A stretch of 64,000 nucleotides of DNA, from contig JAJZWY010000002.1 in the NCBI GenBank assembly GCA_021846445.1, forward strand, positions 1 to 64,000, in the 5' to 3' direction. A program made the translations under genes and the position numbers. This document shows positions 34,070 to 43,278 of the stretch, piece by piece. The stretch is from a bacterium (GTDB lineage: Bacteria; Patescibacteriota; Saccharimonadia; Saccharimonadales; UBA4665). Each line of letters opens with the position of its first letter. Position 1 is the first letter of the stretch. The notes under the pieces were generated by a model. That model saw only the letters and a program-made list of their open reading frames with translations. It did not search any database and was not told the origin of the DNA.

Positions 34070-34480
34070 CTATCGTTTAGTGAATTGTCGTTTTTTGCGA
34101 GCTTTTAACAATCCGAATTTCTTTCGTTCTTTTTCTCGAGGATCTCTTTTTAGGAGATCAGCTCTTTTGAGGGTAGACTTAAAGTCTGGATTTAATTGAA
34201 TTAAGCACTTTGAAACACTTAAATTGATAGCATCAATTTGGCTAGACTTACCTCCACCACTAACCAATGTTTCAATATTAAAATTATTGGGGATATCTAA
34301 TGTAATAAAGGGCTTATTTAATTTATTAATTAGTAGTTTATTGTTCTTAAAATAATCATGAATGTCAATATTATTCACTAAAAATTTTTGGGAATTTGCT
34401 CTCAACCTTGTTTTTGCTAATGCTCTTTTTCTTCTTCCTATAGCGTAAAAAAAGTCCTTGTTATCTGATTTGGTAACCAT
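34070..34480 (-). CDS. rpsI: 30S ribosomal protein S9
   Basis: 136 residues; FFYAIGRRKRALAKTRL opens the S9 fold, VSGGGKSSQIDAI is the conserved middle, and the basic C-terminal tail ends GLLKARKKRQFTKR, which reaches the P-site tRNA. Its ATG is shared by one base with the rplM stop. Last gene of the long ribosomal cluster before the trpS promoter. Confidence 0.97.
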   Translation of the reverse strand: MVTKSDNKDFFYAIGRRKRALAKTRLRANSQKFLVNNIDIHDYFKNNKLLINKLNKPFITLDIPNNFNIETLVSGGGKSSQIDAINLSVSKCLIQLNPDFKSTLKRADLLKRDPREKERKKFGLLKARKKRQFTKR

Positions 34481-34917
34481 TATTTTTCTCCAATTCTAAA
34501 CAATTTAGGTTTTTGAGCTAAGTGATTGTGAGTCTCATTTTTATAAATTTTAAGACGACGTAATCTTTGATCTCTTAGTTTATTAACTGGGAGCATTCCT
34601 CTGACAGCTCGCTCTATTATTTTCGTAGAATCTTTAGTAAGTTGAGTCTGTAAATCGATTTCTTTTAAGCCTCCAGGATGCATTGAGTGATGATAGTATT
34701 TTTTTTGAGTCAATTTATCACCTGTAACCACTAGTTTATCTGAGTTTATGACTATAACATAATCACCACAATCAATATGTTTAGTAAATATGGGCTTATT
34801 TTTGCCCATTAATAGTATGGCAATTTGAGTAGATAGCCTTCCTAGTGGAGTTTTAGATGCATCAAAAATATACCAGTCCCGATTTACTTGTGCTGGTTTT
34901 GCCGAGAAAGTCTTCAT
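34480..34917 (-). CDS. rplM: 50S ribosomal protein L13
   Basis: 145 residues. RDWYIFDASKTPLGRLSTQIA, HIDCGDYVIVINSDKL and RAVRGMLPVNKLRDQRLRRL are standard L13 motifs. It overlaps rplQ by 4 bases, and rpsI follows directly: the usual rplM-rpsI pair, here appended to the alpha operon. Confidence 0.97.
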   Translation of the reverse strand: MKTFSAKPAQVNRDWYIFDASKTPLGRLSTQIAILLMGKNKPIFTKHIDCGDYVIVINSDKLVVTGDKLTQKKYYHHSMHPGGLKEIDLQTQLTKDSTKIIERAVRGMLPVNKLRDQRLRRLKIYKNETHNHLAQKPKLFRIGEK

Positions 34918-35438
34918 TTTTTAGTCTCCTTTTTTTTTGAATTACTAGCCTTTTTGTCAAGCTGTTTTGTGTTCTTGGGAAGACTTAGATCATCCTCTGT
35001 CTGCTTAGGCTTAGTTTTTTCTGATAGCTTACTAGGGGTTGTAATGTCTTTTGCGGGTTGATCATTGTTTTGATCTTTTTGGTCAAAAATAAAACTAATT
35101 GATGCTAGTTGAGTATTATCTCCTCGCCGTAAACCTAATTTCTTAATTCTTAGATAACCACTATTTCTAGATTTAAGCTTTGGAACGATTTCATCAACAA
35201 GTTTATGAGCACTTGATTTAGTATGTAACCTTGAGATAACTCTACGTCGTGATGCTAAACTATTTTGTTTAGCGGTTGTAATTAATTTTTCTAATTTTGG
35301 TCTTATCTCTTTGGCTTTGGGCAAAGTTGTAGTTATTGATTCATGAATAATTACTGATTCAATTAAACTTTTCTCCAAACTTCGTCTTTGATCAGTTTTT
35401 CGATGAAATTTGCGTCCTATATATCCGTGACGATGCAT
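34914..35438 (-). CDS. rplQ: 50S ribosomal protein L17 with charged C-terminal tail
   Basis: The true start is the ATG at 35438 (MHRHGYIGRKFHRKTDQRR), one base after the rpoA stop; a longer reading that starts inside rpoA is not needed. The L17 core ends near residue 120 and is followed by about 55 residues rich in Lys, Asp, Ser and Thr that look disordered. The total is 174 residues against about 120-130 normally. Confidence 0.94.
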   Translation of the reverse strand: MHRHGYIGRKFHRKTDQRRSLEKSLIESVIIHESITTTLPKAKEIRPKLEKLITTAKQNSLASRRRVISRLHTKSSAHKLVDEIVPKLKSRNSGYLRIKKLGLRRGDNTQLASISFIFDQKDQNNDQPAKDITTPSKLSEKTKPKQTEDDLSLPKNTKQLDKKASNSKKKETKK

Positions 35439-35439
35439 T

Positions 35440-36390
35440 CTATATCTCCAATTCGGCCAGTTTATCTTTAACTTCATCAAGTGCCTTAGATCCAAAACCT
35501 TTTAGATCTTTTAGGTCAGCATCATTAAGCTCAAATAAGTCTTTGATTGTATATATTTCATTATTAATCAACGCATTTGTTGTTCTTGCAGATAGATTCA
35601 AATCCTCTATAGAAGTATTCAGAATAGATGATTCGTCGTTCTGTTCTGCATTTTCTTCTGATTTCGCTTTTTCGGTATCTAATAAGCTCTCGCCGACTGG
35701 TACCGTTGTTTTTCCTGCCAAAGCTGTATATTGATTAACTAAAATAGCAGCAGCTTCTTCAAAAGCATCACGAGGAGTTATTGAACCATCAGTATTAATT
35801 GTAATCGATAGTTTATCCAAATCAGTAATTTGACCTACACGGGTATTTTCGACTTTGTATCTAACTCTTAGAACTGGGCTAAATATGGCATCAAGAGCAA
35901 TCATATCCAGACTTTTTTGGGCAGTAACCTCTTCAATTGTCCTGTAACCTCTTCCTACTTCAACATTTAGGTCAGCTATAAACTTAGCTTTTGGATCATC
36001 AATTGTTGCGATTAGATGGTTTGGGTTAACTATTTCAACATCTGCATTTGTTTGAATATCTTTTGCTAAAACTGGACCTTGTCCTTCTTTTGATATTCGT
36101 AGAATTTGAGGATCCGTACCATAAACCTTAAACCTGACTCCTTTTAAATTGATCATAATGTCAACAACATCTTCTTTAATTCCCTTGATTTCGGTAAATT
36201 CATGAGAGACACCTTCAATTTTAAATGATGAGATTGCAGCTCCAGCTATAGATGATAGGAGGACTCTTCTTAGTGAATTACCTAGGGTCATACCGTAACC
36301 GGTATGTAATGGTTCTATTACAAAAGTTGCACTTACTTCGCTATGATCCTCAACGTTAACTAAACCCGCAGTATGTATTGTGTTTGACAT
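35440..36390 (-). CDS. rpoA: RNA polymerase subunit alpha
   Basis: 316 residues. The N-terminal assembly domain has GYGMTLGNSLRRVLLSSIAGAAI and a DAIFSPVLRVRYKVENTRVGQ region. An acidic linker (about 235-255) leads to the C-terminal domain with the helix-hairpin-helix IEDLNLSARTTNALIN and GFGSKALDEVKDKLAEL, which contacts UP-element DNA and activators. It lies between rpsD and rplQ, as in the usual alpha operon. Confidence 0.98.
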   Translation of the reverse strand: MSNTIHTAGLVNVEDHSEVSATFVIEPLHTGYGMTLGNSLRRVLLSSIAGAAISSFKIEGVSHEFTEIKGIKEDVVDIMINLKGVRFKVYGTDPQILRISKEGQGPVLAKDIQTNADVEIVNPNHLIATIDDPKAKFIADLNVEVGRGYRTIEEVTAQKSLDMIALDAIFSPVLRVRYKVENTRVGQITDLDKLSITINTDGSITPRDAFEEAAAILVNQYTALAGKTTVPVGESLLDTEKAKSEENAEQNDESSILNTSIEDLNLSARTTNALINNEIYTIKDLFELNDADLKDLKGFGSKALDEVKDKLAELEI

Positions 36391-36400
36391 TTATTCCTCC

Positions 36401-37018
36401 TTATCTTGAATAATATTCAACAATTAATTGTTCGTTAATATCTACCTCAGCGTCTTCTCGCTTTGGTTTAGCTAATATGCTAATCTCAAATTTCGATCGA
36501 TTAACCTTAAACCAACTAGGATAACTTGGTGGTTTGGGACTATTTTGGTCTAAACTCTTGAAATATTTAAGTTTTTGACTATGTTCTCTAAGCTTAATTT
36601 GATCATTAACTTTAACTTCAATTGATGGTATGTCTACTCTTCTTTCGTTTAGGAGGAAGTGTCCATGGGAGACCAACTGTCTAGCTGCTTGTCTGCTAAC
36701 TCCAAATCCAGCCCTATAAACTAGATTATCTAATCTTGATTCTAGAAGGATAAGTAGATTTTCTCCGGTTTGACCCTTAGTTTTAGTTGCTTTTTTAATC
36801 ATTTTAGCGAATTGTCTTTCTAATAATCCATAAAGTCTTTTAACTTTTTGTTTTTCGCGCAATTGTATTTGGTACTGACTTTTTGCTCTAGGATGTTTAA
36901 AATTAGAAGACTGACCAGGCATAGAGCTTTTTTTAATTAAGGCCTTATGCGCTTTAGGATGAAGCGCATATCCTTCTCTTCTACTTTGTTTTACGATTGA
37001 TGATCTATCTCTTGCCAT
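36401..37018 (-). CDS. rpsD: 30S ribosomal protein S4, zinc-free form
   Basis: 205 residues. The S4 domain has ARQLVSHGHFLLNERRVDIPS, and the end ADINEQLIVEYYSR is canonical. The N-terminus has no cysteines, unlike the zinc-binding S4 variant; this C-minus form is common in other bacteria too. S4 starts 30S assembly. Confidence 0.97.
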   Translation of the reverse strand: MARDRSSIVKQSRREGYALHPKAHKALIKKSSMPGQSSNFKHPRAKSQYQIQLREKQKVKRLYGLLERQFAKMIKKATKTKGQTGENLLILLESRLDNLVYRAGFGVSRQAARQLVSHGHFLLNERRVDIPSIEVKVNDQIKLREHSQKLKYFKSLDQNSPKPPSYPSWFKVNRSKFEISILAKPKREDAEVDINEQLIVEYYSR

Positions 37019-37026
37019 AAGCTATT

Positions 37027-37431
37027 TTAATTCTTTCTAACCTTTCTAGGTCTTACTCCACCATGTTTAACCCCTGTTACGTCATAAATACTGGAAACGT
37101 CAACGCCCATGGAAGACATTATCCGAACCGCTGAATCCCTTCCTAGCCCTATTCCTTTTATATAAACATCTGCCTTAATAAGTCCATACTTGTTTTTTGC
37201 TTCTTGAATAACTTTCTCGGAGGCAACTTGGGCGGCATATGCTGTTCCTTTTTTAGAACCCTTAAATCCACAGGCACCAGCGCTGTTGCTGAGCAGAACA
37301 TTGCCTTTATCGTCTGTGAATGTGATTAGCGTGTTGTTGAAGCTAGCAAAGAGGTGTACTTGACCAATTGGCACATTCTTAGTGATTTTACGTTTTTTGG
37401 TAGTACTATTCTTTGATTTAATTTCAGCCAT
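37027..37431 (-). CDS. rpsK: 30S ribosomal protein S11
   Basis: 134 residues with a Lys-rich start. GQVHLFASFNNTLITFTDDKG, SAGACGFKGSKKGTAYAAQVA and the C-terminal DVTGVKHGGVRPRKVRKN are universal S11 motifs. In the order rpsM-rpsK-rpsD-rpoA-rplQ. Confidence 0.98.
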   Translation of the reverse strand: MAEIKSKNSTTKKRKITKNVPIGQVHLFASFNNTLITFTDDKGNVLLSNSAGACGFKGSKKGTAYAAQVASEKVIQEAKNKYGLIKADVYIKGIGLGRDSAVRIMSSMGVDVSSIYDVTGVKHGGVRPRKVRKN

Positions 37432-37443
37432 TTTAAATTATCC

Positions 37444-37830
37444 TTATGTCTTAGAGACAGCCTTTTTGGCTGTTCCGCCAATAGTTACTCGTTTACCTCT
37501 CTTAGTGCGGGCATTCGTTCTGGTTCGTTGTCCTCTGGTCGGTAGATTAAGACTATGCCTTAATCCTCGGTATGATTTTATATCTTTTAATCTCTTGATA
37601 TTGCCTGTTACTATTCGCTGAAGATCTCCTTCAACAATATACTTTTCATTAATTACATCCTGAATTTTGGAAATTTCATTATCTGTTAAGTCTTTAGTAC
37701 GAATTAATGGATCTACGTCTGCTTGCTTGAGAATATTTAAACTTGTTTTCTGGCCTATTCCGTAAATATAGCTAAGCGAAACCCATATTAACTTCTGAGA
37801 TGGTATTGTAATTCCTGAAATTCTAGCCAT
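37444..37830 (-). CDS. rpsM: 30S ribosomal protein S13
   Basis: 128 residues. ARISGITIPSQKLIWVSLSYIYGIG opens the helix-two-turn-helix region, and GLRHSLNLPTRGQRTRTNARTK is the classic tail at the subunit interface. Its ATG overlaps the rpmJ stop by one base (TAATG). Confidence 0.98.
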   Translation of the reverse strand: MARISGITIPSQKLIWVSLSYIYGIGQKTSLNILKQADVDPLIRTKDLTDNEISKIQDVINEKYIVEGDLQRIVTGNIKRLKDIKSYRGLRHSLNLPTRGQRTRTNARTKRGKRVTIGGTAKKAVSKT

Positions 37831-37946
37831 TAGCCCTGCCTCTGCTTATGTTTTGGCTTTAATTTATTAATTACATAGACCCTTCCCTTACGGCGGACTA
37901 TGATATCATCTTTACTGATTTTCTTTACACTTGCACGCACTTTCAT
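37830..37946 (-). CDS. rpmJ: 50S ribosomal protein L36, zinc-free form
   Basis: A 38-codon gene. The protein opens [20 protein letters not shown] and ends [12 protein letters not shown]. In zinc-binding L36 the ligands are Cys11, Cys14, Cys27 and His33; here the first three are Ser, Asp and Asn, so it is the C-minus form. It sits in its usual place between infA and rpsM. There is no second L36 copy in the window. Confidence 0.96.
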   Translation of the reverse strand: MKVRASVKKISKDDIIVRRKGRVYVINKLKPKHKQRQG

Positions 37947-37988
37947 GCGGATCATTGCTCCTTCTTCTTTGTAATGACACACTGCTTA

Positions 37989-38210
37989 TTAATTTTGGCG
38001 GTAAGTTATTCGACCCTTCGTAAGATCGTAAGGTGTCAATTCTACCTTAACGCTATCGCCGGGAACTAATTTGATAAAATGCTTCCGCATTTTACCGGCG
38101 ATATGAGCTATAATTTGATGGCCGTTCTCAAGCTCAACCCTAAACTGAGCGCCTGGAAGACTCTCGGTAATTGTGCCTGATAGCTCGATCACTTCTTTAG
38201 TTTCTGCCAT
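37989..38210 (-). CDS. infA: Translation initiation factor IF-1
   Basis: 73 residues, a single OB fold: [40 protein letters not shown] and KGRITYRQN. It blocks the A site during initiation. secY is the gene upstream; adk and map, which usually lie between secY and infA, are absent from this spot. Confidence 0.98.
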   Translation of the reverse strand: MAETKEVIELSGTITESLPGAQFRVELENGHQIIAHIAGKMRKHFIKLVPGDSVKVELTPYDLTKGRITYRQN

Positions 38211-38276
38211 AAATATAACAAGAGCTGATTATAGCAGAGGCATATCTGTTTTGTCAAAAGAATTTATTTGTTCTGT

Positions 38277-39755
38277 TTATTGTTTTTTTAGGAATTTTAG
38301 TCTTCTTGCTCCAGTTGCTGCTTCTAGGTTTGTTTCCGGGTCATAGAAGAAGTCTGGTTTAGAGTATTGATCATAAGTAATCATTAGAGCTTTTGATTCG
38401 ACAGCCCTGAGGGTTTGAAGGGCAACCGATACCAAGATAAGGATAGAAGTACCTCCAATTGTAACACTAACATTAACATAAATTTGGGCTATTATTGGAA
38501 TAATTGCCAATAAACCAAGCGCAATTGCACCAAATAGGGTCAGCCGGTTAACTACTTTCGATAAGTATTTTTCGGTTTGATCTCCACCTCTGATTTTGTC
38601 CAAAAATCCACCTTGTTTGTGCAGATTTTCAGCTATTTCTTTTGCGTTAAAGGTAATACTCGTATAGAAGAAGGTAAAAATAAAAACTAATAGGAAATAA
38701 GTAACAGGATAAATGTAGGCTATCCAACCTTCTGTTGAAAACGTAGTTGATGTTGGGGATTGAAACCAAGTGACTAGGTCATGGCCTATTTTAGCTAAAA
38801 AGGGATCATGTGCACCGCTCAGAAGTTGACCTCCAAAACTCGGTACACTTAGAAAAGCAACTGCAAAAATAATTGGGATTACTCCAGCTGTAATTAATTT
38901 GATAGGCAGAGTAGTCGTTATTCCTCCATATGTCCTATTTCCTTGAACTCTTTTAGCATAATTTACGGTTAAATTTTTGGATGCTTCGTTTAGCATTACA
39001 ACTAGCCAGGTTACAATTAAGATCGAAACAACTATTATGGCTAGATAGATTAGAGCTGTTTCGTTTATAGGAAGAGTAAAGTTCAGAAAATGAAGTTTGT
39101 GCCCTGTATTTACAGAAGAAATGATTGCTGAAACGTTTTGGGGAAGCATGGAGATAATACCTACGGTAATTATCAACGATATTCCATTTCCAACACTCTG
39201 CTCTGTAACTAGTTCTCCAAGCCACATTAGGAGCATTGATCCTCCAGTTAATGCTGAAACCATTAGTACCCATTGGATAATGGATGTATTGGCTGTAATA
39301 TTGCTTATTCCACCCAAACTATTAGCTGCTTGCCTAATCAAAAATATTGATCCGATAGATTGAATAATTGCTAAAGGGAAGGTCAAAATTCTAGTATATT
39401 GGTTGATTTTTTTCTGACCAAATTCACCTTCCTTATGTAATGCTTCTAGCTTTGGAACTGCTTTTGTTAGAAGTTGCATAATAATTGATGCATTAATATA
39501 TGGGCCAAGGCCGGCGACCATTATTGAGAAATTAGCTAATGCACCACCAGATAAGACATTAAAAAAACCAAGTAATTGTGGTGAATTTTTAGAGTTAAAT
39601 AAGTTCTGTAGTACCTGATGAATTGTTTTAGCATTTGAAATTGGGACAGGAAGTTCAGCTAAAATTCTAAAGACAATTAAAATACCAATTACAGCTAGCA
39701 ATCTTTTTTGCATGTCTCTGTGTTTTAAAGATTGCCAAATTATTTTCCAGTTCAA
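38277..39755 (-). CDS. secY: Preprotein translocase subunit SecY
   Basis: 492 residues with ten membrane segments, the channel of the Sec translocon. Typical features are the plug/TM2 region GGALANFSIMVAGLGPYINASIIMQLL, read in parts, the NYAKRVQGNRTYGG loop that binds SecA and the ribosome, and a C-terminal TYDQYSKPDFFYD tail. There is an extended loop between TM7 and TM8. It is followed directly by infA. Confidence 0.97.
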   Translation of the reverse strand: MNWKIIWQSLKHRDMQKRLLAVIGILIVFRILAELPVPISNAKTIHQVLQNLFNSKNSPQLLGFFNVLSGGALANFSIMVAGLGPYINASIIMQLLTKAVPKLEALHKEGEFGQKKINQYTRILTFPLAIIQSIGSIFLIRQAANSLGGISNITANTSIIQWVLMVSALTGGSMLLMWLGELVTEQSVGNGISLIITVGIISMLPQNVSAIISSVNTGHKLHFLNFTLPINETALIYLAIIVVSILIVTWLVVMLNEASKNLTVNYAKRVQGNRTYGGITTTLPIKLITAGVIPIIFAVAFLSVPSFGGQLLSGAHDPFLAKIGHDLVTWFQSPTSTTFSTEGWIAYIYPVTYFLLVFIFTFFYTSITFNAKEIAENLHKQGGFLDKIRGGDQTEKYLSKVVNRLTLFGAIALGLLAIIPIIAQIYVNVSVTIGGTSILILVSVALQTLRAVESKALMITYDQYSKPDFFYDPETNLEAATGARRLKFLKKQ

Positions 39756-39805
39756 AACTATTTTCTCCTGTTATCTAGTTTAAATAAATCAAACATTAAA
39801 ATAAA

Positions 39806-40273
39806 CTATTTTGTTTGAGATTTTTTGGTTCGCAGTGGTGGATTGGTTTTATTAAAAACACCGCCAGCTTCTTGAATATTTATGATAACTGCTTTTGACG
39901 CCTTGTATAAGTTTATCTCTTTAGCAGTAGTAAACTTTGAACCATTAAGTAATTTGATCCTAAGATAAGGGTTAGCTATTAAATTGTATTTAACTAAAAC
40001 AGATGTATCAATTATGCTTTCTGGGAGTTGATTAAGCTTATCTGTAGTTAAATTAGTCAGCTTAGCTTTTTTGGATTTAAAACCTTTAAGTTTGGGAAGT
40101 TGCTGCATAATTGGTGTCTGTCCACCACTAAATAGAGGATTTCTTTTTGATCCGGTTCGAGAATTCTGGCCCTTTGTTCCCCTTCCGGCAGTTTTACCTC
40201 TTCCAGCAGAAATGCCTCTCCCGACTATTCTCTTATGTTTTTTGGATGATATGTTTAATTGATTATATTTCAT
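39806..40273 (-). CDS. rplO: 50S ribosomal protein L15
   Basis: 155 residues. The glycine/arginine-rich start (KRIVGRGISAGRGKTAGRGT and KGQNSRTG) and the KLKGFKSKKAKL segment identify L15. It overlaps rpsE by 4 bases; rpmD (L30), normally between them, is missing, which is a shared trait of CPR bacteria. Confidence 0.97.
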   Translation of the reverse strand: MKYNQLNISSKKHKRIVGRGISAGRGKTAGRGTKGQNSRTGSKRNPLFSGGQTPIMQQLPKLKGFKSKKAKLTNLTTDKLNQLPESIIDTSVLVKYNLIANPYLRIKLLNGSKFTTAKEINLYKASKAVIINIQEAGGVFNKTNPPLRTKKSQTK

Positions 40274-40815
40274 ACTGTTTCTACCTTATTGATTTGAGTT
40301 TTAGCTGGTTTTAGGTTTGTTGTCCATTGATCGGGAGTAGTTAAACCATTAAGTGCCTTGATCGTTGCAAGTGCTAGGTTTATTTTGTTAGAAGATCCAC
40401 GTGATTTGCTAAGTACATTACTTATTCCAGCCGTTTCTAAAACAGAACGAATTACTCCACCAGTAATAAGACCAGTTCCTTTACCTGCCGGCATAATTAA
40501 TATTTTGGCTCCAGACACTTTAGCGTTGACTTGATGAGGAATTGTGCCGTTAATAACAGGTACCTTAATTAATTTTTTTTGGGCAACATTAGTAGCTTTT
40601 TTAACTGCTGCTGTGACGTCTCCTCCCTTTGCTGTTCCGATCCCAACTTGATTTGTTTTTGGGTCACCAACAACAACTAAGGCCCTAAATCTAAATCGTC
40701 TTCCTCCTTTTACTACTCGAGTAACCCGATCAATTTGAATAGTATGCTCTATAAACTTATTTGAACTCATAAAATTATTTCTTTTGGAAGCAACTATAGC
40801 TGTATTTTCATCCAT
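40270..40815 (-). CDS. rpsE: 30S ribosomal protein S5
   Basis: 181 residues. The double-stranded-RNA-binding-like domain has RVTRVVKGGRRFRFRALVVVGD and GIGTAKGGDVTAAVKKAT; the C-terminal part has IMPAGKGTGLITGGVIRSVLE and GSSNKINLALATIKAL. Its ATG comes right after the rplR stop. A decoding-fidelity protein at the mRNA entry site. Confidence 0.98.
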   Translation of the reverse strand: MDENTAIVASKRNNFMSSNKFIEHTIQIDRVTRVVKGGRRFRFRALVVVGDPKTNQVGIGTAKGGDVTAAVKKATNVAQKKLIKVPVINGTIPHQVNAKVSGAKILIMPAGKGTGLITGGVIRSVLETAGISNVLSKSRGSSNKINLALATIKALNGLTTPDQWTTNLKPAKTQINKVETV

Positions 40816-40816
40816 T

Positions 40817-41167
40817 TTAAACCTCTAATCCTTCTTTTCGGGCAGCCTCTACCAAAGCTTTTATCCGACCATGATATAGTTTACCATTTCTATCGAGAAC
40901 GACTTTATTAATTTTCTTTTTAAGGGCTTTTTGAGCTATCTCTTTCCCTACTGAGGCACAAGCTATTGTTAGATTAGCATCTTTTAGTTTAAGCGAATTA
41001 GCCGAAACCAATGTTTTTGATTGTTGATCGTCAATAATTTGGGCATAGACAAATCGGTTCGAAATATATACAGACAGCCTCAAAAGTTGACTATGGTTCA
41101 TAATCTTGCTTCTAATTCTATTTTTTCTTCTAATCTTATTTAGTTTTTTAGCTTTTAATTCATTCAT
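40817..41167 (-). CDS. rplR: 50S ribosomal protein L18
   Basis: 116 residues, binding 5S rRNA. A basic start (KKLNKIRRKNRIRSKI) precedes LRLSVYISNRFVYAQIIDD and the closing VVLDRNGKLYHGRIKALVEAARKEGLEV, read in parts. Start and stop abut rplF and rpsE. Confidence 0.97.
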   Translation of the reverse strand: MNELKAKKLNKIRRKNRIRSKIMNHSQLLRLSVYISNRFVYAQIIDDQQSKTLVSANSLKLKDANLTIACASVGKEIAQKALKKKINKVVLDRNGKLYHGRIKALVEAARKEGLEV

Positions 41168-41706
41168 TATTTTTCCTTACCACTTTTTCCACTTTTACGG
41201 ATTATTCGCTCATCAATATATTTAATTCCCTTGCCTTTATATGGTTCAGGTTTTTTTATTGCCCTTATATTAGCTGCAACTTGTCCAACTTGTTGTTTAT
41301 CAATCCCAGATACATTAATAATATTCTGATCAATATTAATACTAATGCCCTCAGGTATCTTAAAGTTTACTATATGAGAGTAACCAACACTCAATTGAAG
41401 ATCAGATCCTGATACATTGACCTTATATCCAACCCCATTAATTTCCAGTTTTTTGGAAAATCCTTGACTAACGCCAATTACCATATTATTAATTAAAGTT
41501 CTGTACAAGCCATGATTAGATTTATTTATTTTTTGGTCATCAACTCTAGATACACTAACCACGTTATCTGATCTAACTACATTAATTCCTGGGACTAATT
41601 TAAGGCTTAAGCTACCTTTTGGACCCTTAACGTTAATCATATCAGCAGAAGTATCTAGTTCTACATCTACTGGTAAACTAATGGCTAATCTTCCTATTCT
41701 ACTCAT
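41167..41706 (-). CDS. rplF: 50S ribosomal protein L6
   Basis: 179 residues with the two homologous L6 domains: SRIGRLAISLPVDVELD at the start, INGVGYKVNVSGSDLQLSVGYSH in the middle in parts, and KPEPYKGKGIKYIDERIIRKSGKSGK at the end. Lies near the factor-binding site. Confidence 0.98.
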   Translation of the reverse strand: MSRIGRLAISLPVDVELDTSADMINVKGPKGSLSLKLVPGINVVRSDNVVSVSRVDDQKINKSNHGLYRTLINNMVIGVSQGFSKKLEINGVGYKVNVSGSDLQLSVGYSHIVNFKIPEGISINIDQNIINVSGIDKQQVGQVAANIRAIKKPEPYKGKGIKYIDERIIRKSGKSGKEK

Positions 41707-41708
41707 TT

Positions 41709-42104
41709 TTAGACAACCTCACAAATAATCTCACCACCAATATTCAGTTTTTTGGCTTCATTTCCAGTCACTAAGCCTTTGTTGGTACTTAATATAACCA
41801 TACCCTTGCCTTGTTTTACGACAGGAATCTCTTTGGCATTAACATAGCTTCGTCTACCTGGCTTAGATACTTTCTTCAATTCCGATATTTTTGGGTTTGA
41901 ATTTTCGGCAAATATAGTAATCAGAATACTTTTTTGGGGGTTACTTATTACTTTATAATCTAATATAAATCCATTCTTTTTTAAAACTTTTAATATAGCT
42001 TCTTTAAATTTACTGTATGGAACGCTTGTTTGAGGATTGTTAACATTCAGAGCATTTCTAATTCTTGTTAGCATATCGGCTATAGGGTCTGTTGATGTAA
42101 TCAT
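41709..42104 (-). CDS. rpsH: 30S ribosomal protein S8
   Basis: I take the ATG at 42104 (MITSTDPIADMLTRIRNAL), 131 residues. It has GGAG 8 bases upstream; the longer TTG reading begins inside rpsN. The C-terminal IVLSTNKGL-type and GGEIICEVV motifs are present (here VILSTNKGLVTGNEAKK). It nucleates central-domain assembly and represses the spc operon in other bacteria. Confidence 0.96.
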   Translation of the reverse strand: MITSTDPIADMLTRIRNALNVNNPQTSVPYSKFKEAILKVLKKNGFILDYKVISNPQKSILITIFAENSNPKISELKKVSKPGRRSYVNAKEIPVVKQGKGMVILSTNKGLVTGNEAKKLNIGGEIICEVV

Positions 42105-42115
42105 ATATTTTACTC

Positions 42116-42385
42116 CTACCAACTTGATTTCGTTATACCTGGAATTTCTCCTTTTGAGGCTAATTCCCTAAATGTTATTCTACTTAAACCAAAATAACGC
42201 ATATATCCACGTGATCGACCTGTTATCAAGCAGCGATTATTTTTTCTAACTGGAGAAGAATTTCTTGGTAGCCTATAAAGGCCTTCAAGATCACCTATCC
42301 TTTTTAATTCTGTACGTTTTTTAGCATATGAAATTATCATTCTATCTCTTTTATGATCTCTAGCTATTGAAGACTTTTTAGCCAT
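42116..42385 (-). CDS. rpsN: 30S ribosomal protein S14, zinc-free form
   Basis: 89 residues. [27 protein letters not shown] in parts and the closing [11 protein letters not shown] define S14. It has a single cysteine and no C-x2-C pairs, so it is the zinc-free type, though at 89 residues it is shorter than the classic 101-residue version. Confidence 0.97.
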   Translation of the reverse strand: MAKKSSIARDHKRDRMIISYAKKRTELKRIGDLEGLYRLPRNSSPVRKNNRCLITGRSRGYMRYFGLSRITFRELASKGEIPGITKSSW

Positions 42386-42954
42386 TATTTATTCTCCTTT
42401 TCGAAAGGCAATCCAAATTTGCTTAGTACTGCTCTGGTTAATTCTTTTTTGGGATTTGAAAATACAATATTCATTTGTAATCCGTGAACAGGGGATGTTT
42501 CCTCAAAAGAAAGTTCAGGGAAAATACTTTGTTCACTGAATCCTAGGGAATAGTTTCCGTCTTTATCAAAGGCTTTTATTTTAACACCGTGAAAGTCTTT
42601 TTGTCTAGGTAAAACTATGTTTATTATGCGATACAAAAATTGATACATTCTGTCACCTCTCAATGTAAGGCTTAAGCCGACAATATTTCCCTCTCTTAAT
42701 TTAAATGCAGCAATCGATTTTTTAGCTTTTCTATAATAAGGTTGTTGGGCACTAATCTTACGAAGAGTATTTGTAGCTGTTTCAATAAACTTTTTATCAT
42801 CTTTGTTTCGTCCAATACCCGTATTTAGAACTATTTTGCGTAATTTTGGAACTTGATTGATGTTTTTTAGATTAAATTCTTTTTTGACTTCAGCAGCAAT
42901 AACCTTAAAGTAGAGATCTTTAAGACTATTTGAGGTTAATTCATTTTTAGTCAT
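42385..42954 (-). CDS. rplE: 50S ribosomal protein L5
   Basis: 189 residues, contacting 5S rRNA and P-site t[39 protein letters not shown] and [20 protein letters not shown] are characteristic. Overlaps rplX by 4 bases. Confidence 0.98.
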   Translation of the reverse strand: MTKNELTSNSLKDLYFKVIAAEVKKEFNLKNINQVPKLRKIVLNTGIGRNKDDKKFIETATNTLRKISAQQPYYRKAKKSIAAFKLREGNIVGLSLTLRGDRMYQFLYRIINIVLPRQKDFHGVKIKAFDKDGNYSLGFSEQSIFPELSFEETSPVHGLQMNIVFSNPKKELTRAVLSKFGLPFEKENK

Positions 42955-43277
42955 ACAATCTCCTTTCCACTTGTTTTGTAAATGCGTATCTTTTTGCCAT
43001 TCTCGTTTATTTTATAACCAATTTTAGATGGTTTTTTGGTAGTTGGATCGATGATTGCTACCTTAGAAACGAATATTGGTTTAGTTATTTCTTTAATTGA
43101 TCCTACTTTATTAGTTTGGGAAGGCTTAATGTGTTTTTTAACTATATTGATACCTTCTACCGTAAGCATATTGGTTTTTGGGTGAGTTTTTATTACTTTA
43201 CCAGTTTTGCCCTTGTCCTTACCACTTAAGACAATTACTTTATCGTCTTTCTTCAATCTAATTTTATAAATAGGCAT
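42951..43277 (-). CDS. rplX: 50S ribosomal protein L24
   Basis: 108 residues. The KOW motif lies in KKDDKVIVLSGKDKGKTGKV, followed by VEGINIVKKHIKPSQTN. One of the two assembly-initiating large-subunit proteins. Confidence 0.97.
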   Translation of the reverse strand: MPIYKIRLKKDDKVIVLSGKDKGKTGKVIKTHPKTNMLTVEGINIVKKHIKPSQTNKVGSIKEITKPIFVSKVAIIDPTTKKPSKIGYKINENGKKIRIYKTSGKEIV

Positions 43278-43278
43278 T

